Below the pieces are notes generated by a model that saw only the letters and a program-made list of their open reading frames with translations, ran no database searches and had not been told where the DNA came from. The position numbers were made by a program, and so were the translations under genes. From Arthrobacter sp. SLBN-83 (GTDB lineage Bacteria > Actinomycetota > Actinomycetes > Actinomycetales > Micrococcaceae), in contig NZ_VFMX01000001.1 of assembly GCF_006715285.1 (NCBI RefSeq), positions 992,001 through 1,056,000 of the forward strand: DNA of 64,000 nt, read 5' to 3'. Every line of letters begins with the position of its first letter. Position 1 is the first letter of the stretch. This document shows, in pieces, positions 25,208 to 33,209 of the stretch.

Positions 25208-25504
25208 ATGCCAATGTCCGATGAGGAGCGACGCCTGCTCAAGGAGCTGGAACTGGGACTGATCGCGGATGATCCCCACCTGGCCATGGAACTGTTGTCC
25301 GGTTATCCCGCGCGCCGTTTCCCCTCAGGCCTGCTCCCGGGAATGGCAGCGGCCCTGATCGGCGTCGTGCTCATCCTTGCCGGGGCAGGGCTACCGGCAC
25401 CCGGAGCGGTGGTGCTGGGAATTCTGCTGCTGAGGCTGGGCGCCTGCCTGCTGCTGGGCCCCACTGTGCTGGCCCGCAGCGCCGGACGCCAGCCCACCGG
25501 CTAG
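25208..25504 (+). CDS. DUF3040 domain-containing small membrane protein
   Basis: A 98-residue protein typical of actinobacteria. The N-terminal MPMSDEERRLLKELELGLIADDP is the DUF3040 signature, a charged amphipathic helix. Two membrane helices follow, about residues 40-60 and 64-85, and a short polar tail. Its role is unknown. Its stop is inside the palindrome CTAG, which also supplies the stop of the convergent transporter gene, so the two coding regions overlap by four bases. Confidence 0.9.
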   Translation: MPMSDEERRLLKELELGLIADDPHLAMELLSGYPARRFPSGLLPGMAAALIGVVLILAGAGLPAPGAVVLGILLLRLGACLLLGPTVLARSAGRQPTG

Positions 25505-26454
25505 AGCGTTGACGGAGCGCCCGCCGGTGCCGGGCAGGGCCTTTTCGGCCGCGGCGTAAGGATGAACAGGCTGGCCAGTACGACGGCGGCGCCTAGCCAG
25601 CCAAGTGCCGGAAGCCGTTCGCCCACCACAAGCACCGCCAGGACGGCAGCCACGACCGTCTCGAGCAGGGAAATGCTGGTGGCCGTGCTCGCCCCGACCC
25701 GGGCCAGACCCCAACCGAACAGGAGATACCCGGCGAACATCGGGACTGCGGCCATGTAGGCGCCCACGCCGACGCTGCGCCAGGACTCCAGCAGCGCAGC
25801 GCCGGTCAGCGTGAGGACCGGCATCAGGAGGAGCCCGCCCAGACCGAAGACCGCCCCCATGGCGGCCCTGGCGGTGAGCCCCTGGCCCGTCAGCCGGTGC
25901 GCTGCCCAGGAATACAGTGCATAGGTGGTTCCGGCCAGCAGCCCCAGGAGGATCCCCGCCGTCGGGGTCCATGGATCGGCGCCTGGACCTGCGGCAGCGG
26001 GCTCGTGTCCGGAAAGCGACAGCAAGGCGGCTCCGCCCACTCCAAGCAGGGCCCCCGTAATCCATTGCCGGCTCAAGGGTCTCCGGTCCTCGAAACGTTC
26101 AATAAGGGCCGCCGCCACCGGGGCCGAGCCAATGGAGACAACGGTTCCCACCGCCACCCCGGCCAGGTGCATGGAGCTGTAGAACGCCAAGGGGTAGACG
26201 GCCACCGCCACGGCGCCCAGCGAAACCAACCGCCACCGCTCAAGCAGGCTGCCGGACTGGATCCTGATGTGCCGTGCAGCGTACAGGCTCTGCAGCAGTC
26301 CGCCGAAGCCCATCGCCACCGCGCCGATAGCCAGCGGGTTCACGCCGGGGGCGAAGGTGGCGGCGGTTCCGGTGGTGCCCCAGAGGATCGATGCGGCCAC
26401 CACCGCCAAGGCACCCCGGAGTTGGGCCTTCGGATAATTTCGCACGCTGCTCAC
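25501..26454 (-). CDS. EamA (DMT) family transporter
   Basis: A 317-residue inner-membrane protein with ten predicted membrane helices formed by two EamA repeats: ASILWGTTGTAATFAPG at the start of the first and ATTYALYSWAA at the start of the second. The late conserved stretch ATSISLLETVVAAVLAVLVVGERL is characteristic of drug/metabolite exporters of the RhaT/YdcZ/PecM superfamily. It probably exports a metabolite or drug. The gene overlaps the TetR gene upstream by the ATGA quadruplet, so expression is coupled and the TetR protein is its likely local repressor. Confidence 0.92.
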   Translation of the reverse strand: MSSVRNYPKAQLRGALAVVAASILWGTTGTAATFAPGVNPLAIGAVAMGFGGLLQSLYAARHIRIQSGSLLERWRLVSLGAVAVAVYPLAFYSSMHLAGVAVGTVVSIGSAPVAAALIERFEDRRPLSRQWITGALLGVGGAALLSLSGHEPAAAGPGADPWTPTAGILLGLLAGTTYALYSWAAHRLTGQGLTARAAMGAVFGLGGLLLMPVLTLTGAALLESWRSVGVGAYMAAVPMFAGYLLFGWGLARVGASTATSISLLETVVAAVLAVLVVGERLPALGWLGAAVVLASLFILTPRPKRPCPAPAGAPSTL

Positions 26455-27059
26455 AGGGCGTCCAGCAGCTGCCCGGCGATGAGCCGTGCCTCCTGCAGCG
26501 GTACGTCCGTACCTTCCAGGCCGGCCCTGGCCATGGCGCCTTCGAGCAGGAATGCCAGATGCGCAGCGATTCCCGGCGCCCGTTCCTTCTGCCCGGGCAG
26601 CAGGGTACCCAGATGTTCCGCGAGGAGTTCCTGCACCTCCTCCTTGTGGCGGCGCACCGCGGCCCTGCCTGGATCCCCGGCGGGCAGCTCCGCCGCAGCG
26701 TTGAGGAGTCCGCAGCCCCGGAACCCGTGCTGGTACGCGAAGTTGGCGTGGTCCAGGTAGGCATCGAAGACCGCCAGGACCTGTTCACGCGCAGTGCCGG
26801 CCGTTTCCAGCCTCTTACGGTAAAGCCCAAGCCATTCTTCGTGCCGGGCTTCGAGATAAGCCGCCACTAGGTCTGCCTTGGAGCTGAAGTTGTTGTAGAG
26901 GCTCTTCCTGGCCACGCCCGCTTCGGTGGTGATGGCATCGATTCCGGTGGCGGCGACGCCGTTTGCGTAGAAGAGGCGCGCAGCCGCCTCCAGCAGCAGC
27001 TCGCGGGCGGGCGGTCGGGCTTGAGTCGAGGCGGTTCCCGCCGTACCGGCAGCAGGCAT
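26451..27059 (-). CDS. TetR/AcrR family regulator of the EamA transporter
   Basis: A 202-residue repressor. The HTH lies at about residues 20-62 (ELLLEAAARLFYANGVAATGIDAI, ARKSLYNNFSSKADLV split here as seen), matching the YxaF/LmrA-like subgroup; the C-terminal part has GFRGCGLLNAAAELP, conserved in that subgroup. ATG 27059 is 20 bases from a perfect palindrome at 27079-27102. It is the first gene of a two-gene operon with the EamA transporter (four-base overlap), so a typical autoregulated exporter module: ligand binding releases the repressor and both genes come on. The ligand is unknown. Confidence 0.93.
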   Translation of the reverse strand: MPAAGTAGTASTQARPPARELLLEAAARLFYANGVAATGIDAITTEAGVARKSLYNNFSSKADLVAAYLEARHEEWLGLYRKRLETAGTAREQVLAVFDAYLDHANFAYQHGFRGCGLLNAAAELPAGDPGRAAVRRHKEEVQELLAEHLGTLLPGQKERAPGIAAHLAFLLEGAMARAGLEGTDVPLQEARLIAGQLLDAL

Positions 27060-27078
27060 GGGTACTCCTTGAGCTAGC

Positions 27079-27102
27079 AGTAGGTAGACCAGTCTACCTA
27101 CT
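27079..27102 (-). promoter_or_regulatory. TetR operator, 24-base perfect palindrome
   Basis: Arms AGTAGGTAGAC (27079-27089) and GTCTACCTACT (27092-27102) with a two-base centre. The core TAGACCAGTCTA is a familiar TetR-family target. It lies right upstream of the TetR gene and would overlap its promoter. Confidence 0.85.
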
Positions 27103-27265
27103 TTACCTTCGAGCCGGGAACGCCATCACCGCAGGGTCCTTGACACTCATGGGCAGGAGTTCTAAATTCAAGATATTCAGTTTTAGAACGAGGTCCCGAT
27201 GCTGCATTCCAACTACCCCTTGAATGGAACCTTGGCCCTGCTTCCCGCCAGTTGGGCGGCATGAG

Positions 27266-27742
27266 ATGGACTGGCAGGGATGGGGACTTTTCGGGCTCCT
27301 GGCCACCGCAGTCCTGACGATCATCATGATTGCCGCCCAAATGGCCGGCCTGACGCGGCTGGACCTGCCGCTGGTGCTTGGCACCCTGGTGACGCCCGAT
27401 CCGGACCGTGCCCGTGTTGCCGGCTTCTTCATCCACCTTGGTGCGGGCCAGGTGTTTGCCCTCGGCTACGCCGGAGCGTTCGCCCTCCTTGGCAGGGCTG
27501 CCTGGTGGACCGGCGCACTGCTGGGCCTGCTGCACGTGGCGGTGGTGCTTACGGTCATCCTTCCGCTGCTGCCCGGCGTGCACCCCAGGATGGCCTCCAC
27601 CCGCGCAGGCCTGTCCACCACCGCCGTGCTCGAGCCGCCGGGACTGCTCGGTCTGAACTATGGCATCCAGACCCCGGCCGTGGCCATCGTGGCGCATGTA
27701 GCGTACGGGGCCGTCCTGGGACTCCTGCTAAGGGCTCTGTGA
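27266..27742 (+). CDS. Hypothetical membrane protein
   Basis: A protein of 158 residues with four predicted membrane helices (about 7-27, 55-72, 79-98 and 135-155) and a loop containing RLDLPLVLGTLVTPDPDRA. I recognise it as a conserved actinobacterial or proteobacterial unknown but know no function for it. ATG 27266 is chosen because it starts just before the first helix; ATG 27224 in frame would add 14 residues. One base separates its stop from the GTG start of the GH15 gene, so they form an operon. Confidence 0.75.
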   Translation: MDWQGWGLFGLLATAVLTIIMIAAQMAGLTRLDLPLVLGTLVTPDPDRARVAGFFIHLGAGQVFALGYAGAFALLGRAAWWTGALLGLLHVAVVLTVILPLLPGVHPRMASTRAGLSTTAVLEPPGLLGLNYGIQTPAVAIVAHVAYGAVLGLLLRAL

Positions 27743-27743
27743 A

Positions 27744-29684
27744 GTGAGCGCCATGAGCCTTGTATCCGGGCGGAAGCGCCGCACGACCGCAACAGAGCGG
27801 CCAAAGCCGCAGGCCGGCGTCGGCCCCTCCCCCGCCGCACGCTGGCAGCCGTCCGCCATTGCCGACTACGGGATGGTCGGTGATACCCGGACAGCGGCCC
27901 TGGTATCGTCTGCCGGATCTGTGGATTGGATGTGTGCGCCTGCGTTCGACGGCGAGCCAATCTTCGGCGCCCTGCTGGGCGGCTGGGAAGCGGGCCAGTT
28001 TGTTGCCGGACCGGCCGGGCCGGCGCGCCTGCTGAACCGCCGCTACCGCGGGCACACCGCAACGCTTGAAACAAGCTGGTCCTCGGGCAGAGGCGTGTTG
28101 ACGTTGACCGAAGCGATGGTGGCTGAGGTATCCGGCGCGCTCTTGCCCACCACGCTCCTGGTCCGGCGGCTCACGGCGCACTCAAGCCCGGTAGCCGCCG
28201 TCGTCCGCTTTGCTCCGCGCTTGGGCGAAACGCACCGCATGCCGCGGATCAGCCGGCGGGCGCGGGACCTGGTGGGCGAATGGGGACCGTTGGCCGTGTC
28301 GCTGGGCTCCAGCGAAGGCTGCCCGCTCCCGGATGGCGACGAACAGGAACTCGTGGTGCATCCCGGGCACCCGGTGACGCTTGTCCTGGCCGTCGCCTAC
28401 GGCGAGCCCCTGATCCACGTGGACCCGGAAGCCGCCTGGCAACTGCTGCTCGATGACGAACGGCAATGGGAAGCCTGGGCGGAGGAAGTGGACGCCGGTC
28501 TCCCGTTCCGCGAACAGGTACTGCGGAGCCTGCTGACGCTGCGGCTCCTCACCTACTCACCGTCGGGCGCTCCGGTCGCGGCGCCCACCACCTCCCTGCC
28601 GGAAAATCCGGGCGGGATCCGGAACTGGGACTACCGGTTCGCGTGGCCGCGGGACGCGAGTATTGGTGTGGCCGCGTTCCTGCAGGTGGGCAAGGCGGAC
28701 GTGGCCCTTGGCTTTTTTGGGTGGCTGCTGCACGCCAGCCGGCTGCAGCGGCCACGGCTTCCCGCACTGCTGACGCTGTCCGGCCGGGCCGTTCCCCGCG
28801 AGCGCGAATTGCGGGGCTGGCCGGGCTATTCCGGGAGCACACCGGTGCGGACCGGCAACGGTGCAGCCGGGCAGCACCAACTCGACGGTTACGGCTGGGT
28901 GCTGGACGCTGCCTGGGTGCTGGTGCAGGGTGGCCACCGGCTGTACTCGGAGACGTGGCGTGCCATGCGCGGGTTCGCGGACCTGGTGGCAGGATCCTGG
29001 TCCGCCCCCGACGCCGGGATTTGGGAAATCCGCGATGACGCTGCCCATCATGTCCATTCCAAGCTCATGGCCTGGCTCGCGCTGGACCGGGCCCTGCGCA
29101 TTGGTGCCACCCATCGCCTGGCAGCGAGGCAGCGGCGCCGGTGGGAGTCCTCCCGCGACCGGCTCGGGGCGGATATCCGAAGCCGGGGCTTCGATCCGGT
29201 CCGGGGTATCTACACCCGCACTTATGGATCGGCGGACCTGGACGCCGCCCTGCTGGTCCTTCCGCTGGTTGGACTTGAGGAGCCACGCGCCGAGGCAGTC
29301 CGCCGGACCGTTGACGCGATCCGGGACCAGCTGGGTGCCGGCGGTCCCCTTCTCTACAGGTACCCGCCCGGGCAGGATGGACTGGAGGGCGGCGAGGGCG
29401 CCTTCCTGCCCTGTTCATTCTGGCTGGTCCAGGCGCTGGCCCTGACCGGCAGGAGGGAAGAAGCGGAGAAGACGTTCCGCGCGCTGCTGGACCTGGCCTC
29501 CCCGCTGGGGCTCTTCAGCGAGGAGCTGGACCCGGCCACCGGCGCCTTCCTTGGCAACTATCCCCAGGCCCTCACCCATGCCGCAATGGTCCAGGCCGCG
29601 CTGGCCCTGCGCCAGGCTGGCGACCCGACGTCGGAAGTGCTTGGAAAATCCTCACGGAAATCCGGCCGAAGCCACGGGAATTAG
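27744..29684 (+). CDS. Glycoside hydrolase family 15 protein (glucoamylase/trehalase-like)
   Basis: A 646-residue cytosolic enzyme; no signal peptide. The N-terminal beta domain (IADYGMVGDTRTAALVSSAGSVDWMCAPAFD, about residues 37-67) and the (alpha/alpha)6 barrel (GIRNWDYRFAWPRDAS at about 290-305) are those of GH15 proteins. The probable general base Glu551 is in GGEGAFLPCSFW. In actinobacteria this family includes intracellular alpha,alpha-trehalases and glucoamylases, so the product could act on trehalose or maltodextrins; I cannot separate these. GTG 27744 (or ATG 27753). Starch genes lie some 5 kb to the left, which would suit a glucan substrate. Confidence 0.9.
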   Translation: MSAMSLVSGRKRRTTATERPKPQAGVGPSPAARWQPSAIADYGMVGDTRTAALVSSAGSVDWMCAPAFDGEPIFGALLGGWEAGQFVAGPAGPARLLNRRYRGHTATLETSWSSGRGVLTLTEAMVAEVSGALLPTTLLVRRLTAHSSPVAAVVRFAPRLGETHRMPRISRRARDLVGEWGPLAVSLGSSEGCPLPDGDEQELVVHPGHPVTLVLAVAYGEPLIHVDPEAAWQLLLDDERQWEAWAEEVDAGLPFREQVLRSLLTLRLLTYSPSGAPVAAPTTSLPENPGGIRNWDYRFAWPRDASIGVAAFLQVGKADVALGFFGWLLHASRLQRPRLPALLTLSGRAVPRERELRGWPGYSGSTPVRTGNGAAGQHQLDGYGWVLDAAWVLVQGGHRLYSETWRAMRGFADLVAGSWSAPDAGIWEIRDDAAHHVHSKLMAWLALDRALRIGATHRLAARQRRRWESSRDRLGADIRSRGFDPVRGIYTRTYGSADLDAALLVLPLVGLEEPRAEAVRRTVDAIRDQLGAGGPLLYRYPPGQDGLEGGEGAFLPCSFWLVQALALTGRREEAEKTFRALLDLASPLGLFSEELDPATGAFLGNYPQALTHAAMVQAALALRQAGDPTSEVLGKSSRKSGRSHGN

Positions 29685-29756
29685 TTGCCTGCGTCCTGCG
29701 TTGTCGATCTGTTCAGAACAATCTGGGCACCGAATCCTGACAGGAGAACACACCAC

Positions 29757-30056
29757 ATGTCAGTTGACTACGACGCTCCGCGGGTGACTCCCGAGGAAGA
29801 GCCGAACGTCGCCCTGGAGGAGCTGAAGTCCGATAAGTCCGGCCGCCGGGAAGCTGCTCCCGACATGGACGAAACGGACCTCGCGGACAGCTTTGAGCTG
29901 CCCGGCGCAGACCTCTCCAACGAGGAACTCCTCATCCAGGTGGTCCCGGTGCAGGCAGACGAATTCACCTGTATGTCCTGCTTCCTGGTCCACCACCGCA
30001 GCCAGTTGGCGCGGGAGAAGGACGGCAAGAAGTACTGCAAGGAATGTGAGGGCTAG
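29757..30056 (+). CDS. DUF4193 domain-containing zinc-ribbon protein
   Basis: A 99-residue actinobacterial protein. The acidic N-terminal half (EEEPNVALEELKS, DMDETDLADSFELPG) is followed by a C-terminal zinc ribbon: CMSC about residue 72-75 and CKEC at 95-98. ATG 29757 with CAGGAGAA upstream. Homologues are conserved next to varied genes and their function is not established. The zinc ribbon and acidic region recall small RNA-polymerase-binding or nucleic-acid-binding proteins, but that is speculation. Confidence 0.92.
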   Translation: MSVDYDAPRVTPEEEPNVALEELKSDKSGRREAAPDMDETDLADSFELPGADLSNEELLIQVVPVQADEFTCMSCFLVHHRSQLAREKDGKKYCKECEG

Positions 30057-30070
30057 CAGGGGGACGAAGA

Positions 30071-30116
30071 CCGGCCACGGAGGGGTTCAACTATTGGAAT
30101 TCCCACCCGCGGCCGG
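30071..30116. terminator. Imperfect hairpin between convergent genes
   Basis: CCGGCCACGG (30071-30080) pairs with CCGCGGCCGG (30107-30116) with one mismatch around a 26-base loop that itself holds a GGG/CCC pairing. It lies between the DUF4193 gene and the convergent small gene and could end both transcripts. Weak evidence. Confidence 0.35.
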
Positions 30117-30140
30117 CGCGATCTTCCCGCTTGGAGTTTG

Positions 30141-30623
30141 CTAGCTGACCAGGACCTGCGTGGCGGATTCCTTCAGCTTGCCGTTGGCCCACTTCATCTG
30201 GCGGATGGTCTGGGGGTGGCACTTCTCGGCCAAGGCGAGGAGGTCCTTGTCCTTCTTCCCTTGGGCTGCCTGGGCCAGCAGTTCCCAGTCCGCCGACACC
30301 CCGCAGGCCTTCAGGTAGAGCTCCCGCAGATCACGCAGCAGCAGCATGCCGGTTTCGGGGCGCCGGCCCACCATCTCGCTGCCCTTTTCGCGAATGGTTT
30401 CCATCAGTCCCATTTCGCCGCGCGGTTCAGGATCCAGGTCCAGGCCGTAGTTCTTGCCCATGGCCGCGATGTCCCGCACATGCTGCTGGGACCAGCGCGC
30501 AAGGTCCCGGGCCAGGTGGTAGATCTCGTGGTCCACCTTGTGCCGCTCCGAGATGGTCAGCAGGTGGTGCGCCAGGTCGTTTTCGGAGCGGTGCATTTCC
30601 TCAAGTACAAGCCCGAATTTCAT
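30141..30623 (-). CDS. Small protein coupled to the molybdopterin oxidoreductase
   Basis: A 160-residue soluble, mostly helical protein without a domain I can name. HRSENDLAHHLLTISERHKVDHEIYHLARDL is rich in His, Glu and Asp, a pattern seen in four-helix metal-binding bundles (split here by motif: HRSEN, ERHKVDHE, WSQQH). The C-terminal half has Cys in LKACGVS and AEKCHPQ. Its ATG at 30623 overlaps the stop of the oxidoreductase gene in an ATGA quadruplet, so the two are made together. It could be a chaperone, an electron-transfer subunit or an assembly factor; none is proven. Confidence 0.85.
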   Translation of the reverse strand: MKFGLVLEEMHRSENDLAHHLLTISERHKVDHEIYHLARDLARWSQQHVRDIAAMGKNYGLDLDPEPRGEMGLMETIREKGSEMVGRRPETGMLLLRDLRELYLKACGVSADWELLAQAAQGKKDKDLLALAEKCHPQTIRQMKWANGKLKESATQVLVS

Positions 30624-33085
30624 CGTGCTCCTCCTGCCATCTCCGGAGCCTCGTCGGCCATCGCGGACGGAATGCCCTTCGTCGCGGCCCCTTCGGGAAA
30701 GCCGCCCACCGGAGCCGAGGCTGTGGTGGTGGGCGCCAATGACGGACCCTCGCCGGCGGAAACCCTGGTGATGCGCGCCGCGGCCGTCTTGAAAATAGGC
30801 TGCTTGGACGCGGCATCCCAGTCGGTAATGGTCAGCTCGTTCGCGGCCCGCCCTGCCCCGTCCGGCTGATGGCCGCCGTCGGTGTCCCAATAGCCGTAAT
30901 GGAAGGGCAGGAACAGCACCCCGCTCCGGATGCCGCTGATCCGCACCTTGGCACGGACGGAACCGCGGGGTGTCTCCACCTCCGCAAGGTCGCCCTCGGC
31001 AATCCCGTAAGCGCCGGCGTCGTCCGCTGACAACTCAACCCAAACATCAGGCGCGGCTGCCTGCAGCTCCGGCGCCCTGCCCGTCTTGGTGCGGGTGTGG
31101 AACTGGTAGAGCGTGCGGCCGGTGATGAGCTGGAGCGGAAAATCCTGGCTGGGCAGCTCGTGCGGCGGCATGTACTCGGCGGCCTTAATGATGGCTTTGC
31201 CCTCCGGATTGAGGGCCTTGTACTCGGACGGGTCTACGGGCGCGCCGGTGATGAGGTCGCGGCCGTAGGTTTCGCAGTACTCCGGGTGCGCCCAGAACTT
31301 CCCGTCGGCATAGATCCGCTCCGTGCCGTCCGGGTTCTCCTCGTTGCACGGCCACTGGATGCCCGAGCCGCCGCGCAGCTTTTCATAGGTGATGCCCGTG
31401 TAGTCGCAGGGCCGCCCGCGGGTGCATTCCTTCCAGGCCTCAAACGCGGACTCGGGATCGTGCCATTTGATCAGCGGCTGCCCGTCCTTGTCCTGCAGGC
31501 CCATTCGGTGGGCGTAGTCGATGAAGATGTCCAGGTCGGGCCGGGCCTCCCCGGGCGGGTCCACGGCCTTCTCCGAAAGGTGGACGGTGCGGTCCACGTT
31601 GGTGAAGGTTCCCGTCTTCTCACCCCACGTGGCTGCGGGGAGCACCACGTCCGCGAGCTGGGCGGTCTCGGACAGGAAGATGTCCTGCACCACCAGGAAC
31701 AGCCGCTCCTGCTGCAGGATGCCGCGGATACGCGCCAGCTCGGGCAGCGAGACCGCCGGGTTGGTGCCGCTGACCCACAGCATCCGGATGGAGCCGTCCT
31801 CGGCGTACCGCATCATCTGCATGACGTGCGTGGGCGGAGAGTAGTGCGGGATGGACATGGGGTCGATGTTCCAGACGCGTGCGAGGTCCTTGATGTGCGC
31901 ATCGTTGGACCAGTTCCGGAAGGCGGCCAGGTCGCCGTCGGCCCCGCATTCCCGGGTGTTCTCCGCCGTGGGCTGGCCGTTCATTTGCAGGATGCCGCAC
32001 CCGGGTTTGCCCAGCATGCCGCGGATGATGTTGACGTTGTTGACCTGGACGGCGGCGGCCGTGGCCTGGTTGGACTGGTAGAAGCCCTGCAGCACCGTGG
32101 AGAGCAGCCGCTCGGCGTGGCCGATGATGCTGGCCGCCTCGGTGATCTGCTCCGCCGGGACACCGCAGATTTCCGCAACGAGGGCCGGCGGGTAGTTCTT
32201 GACCTCTTTTTCGAGCTCGGAGAACCCCACCGTGTGCGCCTGGATGTACTCCTGGTCCACCCAGCCGTTGGAGATGATCTCGTGCAGGATGCCGTTCATC
32301 AGGGCCACGTTGGTGCCGGGCCTTGGGGCCAGGTGCAGCGTGGCGGCCCTGGCCACGGGTGTCATGCGGGGGTCCACGCAGATGATCTTGGGCGGGTTGG
32401 GTCCGGCGAGGCGGTCCAGCATCCTGGTCCACAGGACGGTCTGGGTCTCCGCCACGTTGTGCCCGTAGAGGGCGATGACGTCCGCGTGGTCAACGTCGGT
32501 GTAGGAGCCGGGTTGCCCGTCGCAGCCGAACGATTCCTTCAGAGCCTCACCGGCGGTGGCCGTGCAGAGCCTGGTGTTGCCGTCCACGTGGTTGGTGCCG
32601 ATCCCGCCGTGCGCAATCGCGCCCAGGGTGTAGTACTCCTCCGAAAAAAGCTGCCCGGTGGTGTAGAAGCCCAGGGCACTGGGTCCCTGCTCCGCGAGCA
32701 ACGCCTTGGAGCGGTCCACGATGCGCTGCATGGCCGTGTCCCAGTCCGTCTCCACCAGTTTGCCGCCCTCGCGGATGAGGGGTTTGGTCAGCCGGTCCGG
32801 CGATGCGTTCGCCTGCCACCCGTACAGGTCCTTCGGGCCCAGCCGGCCGTGGTTGACCCGGTCCACGGCGCGCCCGCGCACCCCGACGATCCGGTTGTCC
32901 TTGACGGCGATATCCATGGCGTCGCCATTTGAGTGGAGGAGCGACGCCGTCTGGACCCACCGGTCCACATCCTCCGGGGCCACCCCCTCGGCCAGGTGCG
33001 TGTCCACCCTGACCGGCCAATCACCGCCGCTGCCGTACGGCGTCCTTGTCCCCCATGGTTCAGCTATTCGGTCAATCCGAGTCAT
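30620..33085 (-). CDS. Molybdopterin oxidoreductase lacking the N-terminal Fe-S cysteines
   Basis: An 821-residue member of the DMSO-reductase superfamily, closest in layout to the assimilatory nitrate reductase/formate dehydrogenase group. Mo-site motif NTRLCTATA has the likely metal ligand Cys174. Cofactor-binding blocks ALYGHNVAETQ, GMLGKPGCGILQMNGQ, LWVSGTNPAVSLPE, LPAATWGEKTGTFTN and the C-terminal LITGRTLYQFHTRT are all present. The usual CxxCxxxC...C Fe-S motif is replaced by VQTASLLHSNGDAM and GRLGPKDL, so no 4Fe-4S cluster is expected there. No twin-arginine signal, so it is cytoplasmic. The following 160-residue gene overlaps it. Substrate and electron partner are unknown. Confidence 0.9.
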   Translation of the reverse strand: MTRIDRIAEPWGTRTPYGSGGDWPVRVDTHLAEGVAPEDVDRWVQTASLLHSNGDAMDIAVKDNRIVGVRGRAVDRVNHGRLGPKDLYGWQANASPDRLTKPLIREGGKLVETDWDTAMQRIVDRSKALLAEQGPSALGFYTTGQLFSEEYYTLGAIAHGGIGTNHVDGNTRLCTATAGEALKESFGCDGQPGSYTDVDHADVIALYGHNVAETQTVLWTRMLDRLAGPNPPKIICVDPRMTPVARAATLHLAPRPGTNVALMNGILHEIISNGWVDQEYIQAHTVGFSELEKEVKNYPPALVAEICGVPAEQITEAASIIGHAERLLSTVLQGFYQSNQATAAAVQVNNVNIIRGMLGKPGCGILQMNGQPTAENTRECGADGDLAAFRNWSNDAHIKDLARVWNIDPMSIPHYSPPTHVMQMMRYAEDGSIRMLWVSGTNPAVSLPELARIRGILQQERLFLVVQDIFLSETAQLADVVLPAATWGEKTGTFTNVDRTVHLSEKAVDPPGEARPDLDIFIDYAHRMGLQDKDGQPLIKWHDPESAFEAWKECTRGRPCDYTGITYEKLRGGSGIQWPCNEENPDGTERIYADGKFWAHPEYCETYGRDLITGAPVDPSEYKALNPEGKAIIKAAEYMPPHELPSQDFPLQLITGRTLYQFHTRTKTGRAPELQAAAPDVWVELSADDAGAYGIAEGDLAEVETPRGSVRAKVRISGIRSGVLFLPFHYGYWDTDGGHQPDGAGRAANELTITDWDAASKQPIFKTAAARITRVSAGEGPSLAPTTTASAPVGGFPEGAATKGIPSAMADEAPEMAGGAR

Positions 33086-33209
33086 CTGTCCATCTCCTGT
33101 CCGGAACCGGCGGGCAGCGTCGAAACGACGTTGTCCCTACCGGTTCCTGTACCCAGGAGGGGCCGCTGGTAACAGGGGTTTTTGTGCCGCCGGGGAGAGG
33201 CGGTGCTGG

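Noticed and set aside
31097..32932. Rightward 611-residue open frame
   Set aside because: Lies wholly opposite the molybdopterin oxidoreductase gene and has no recognisable domain.
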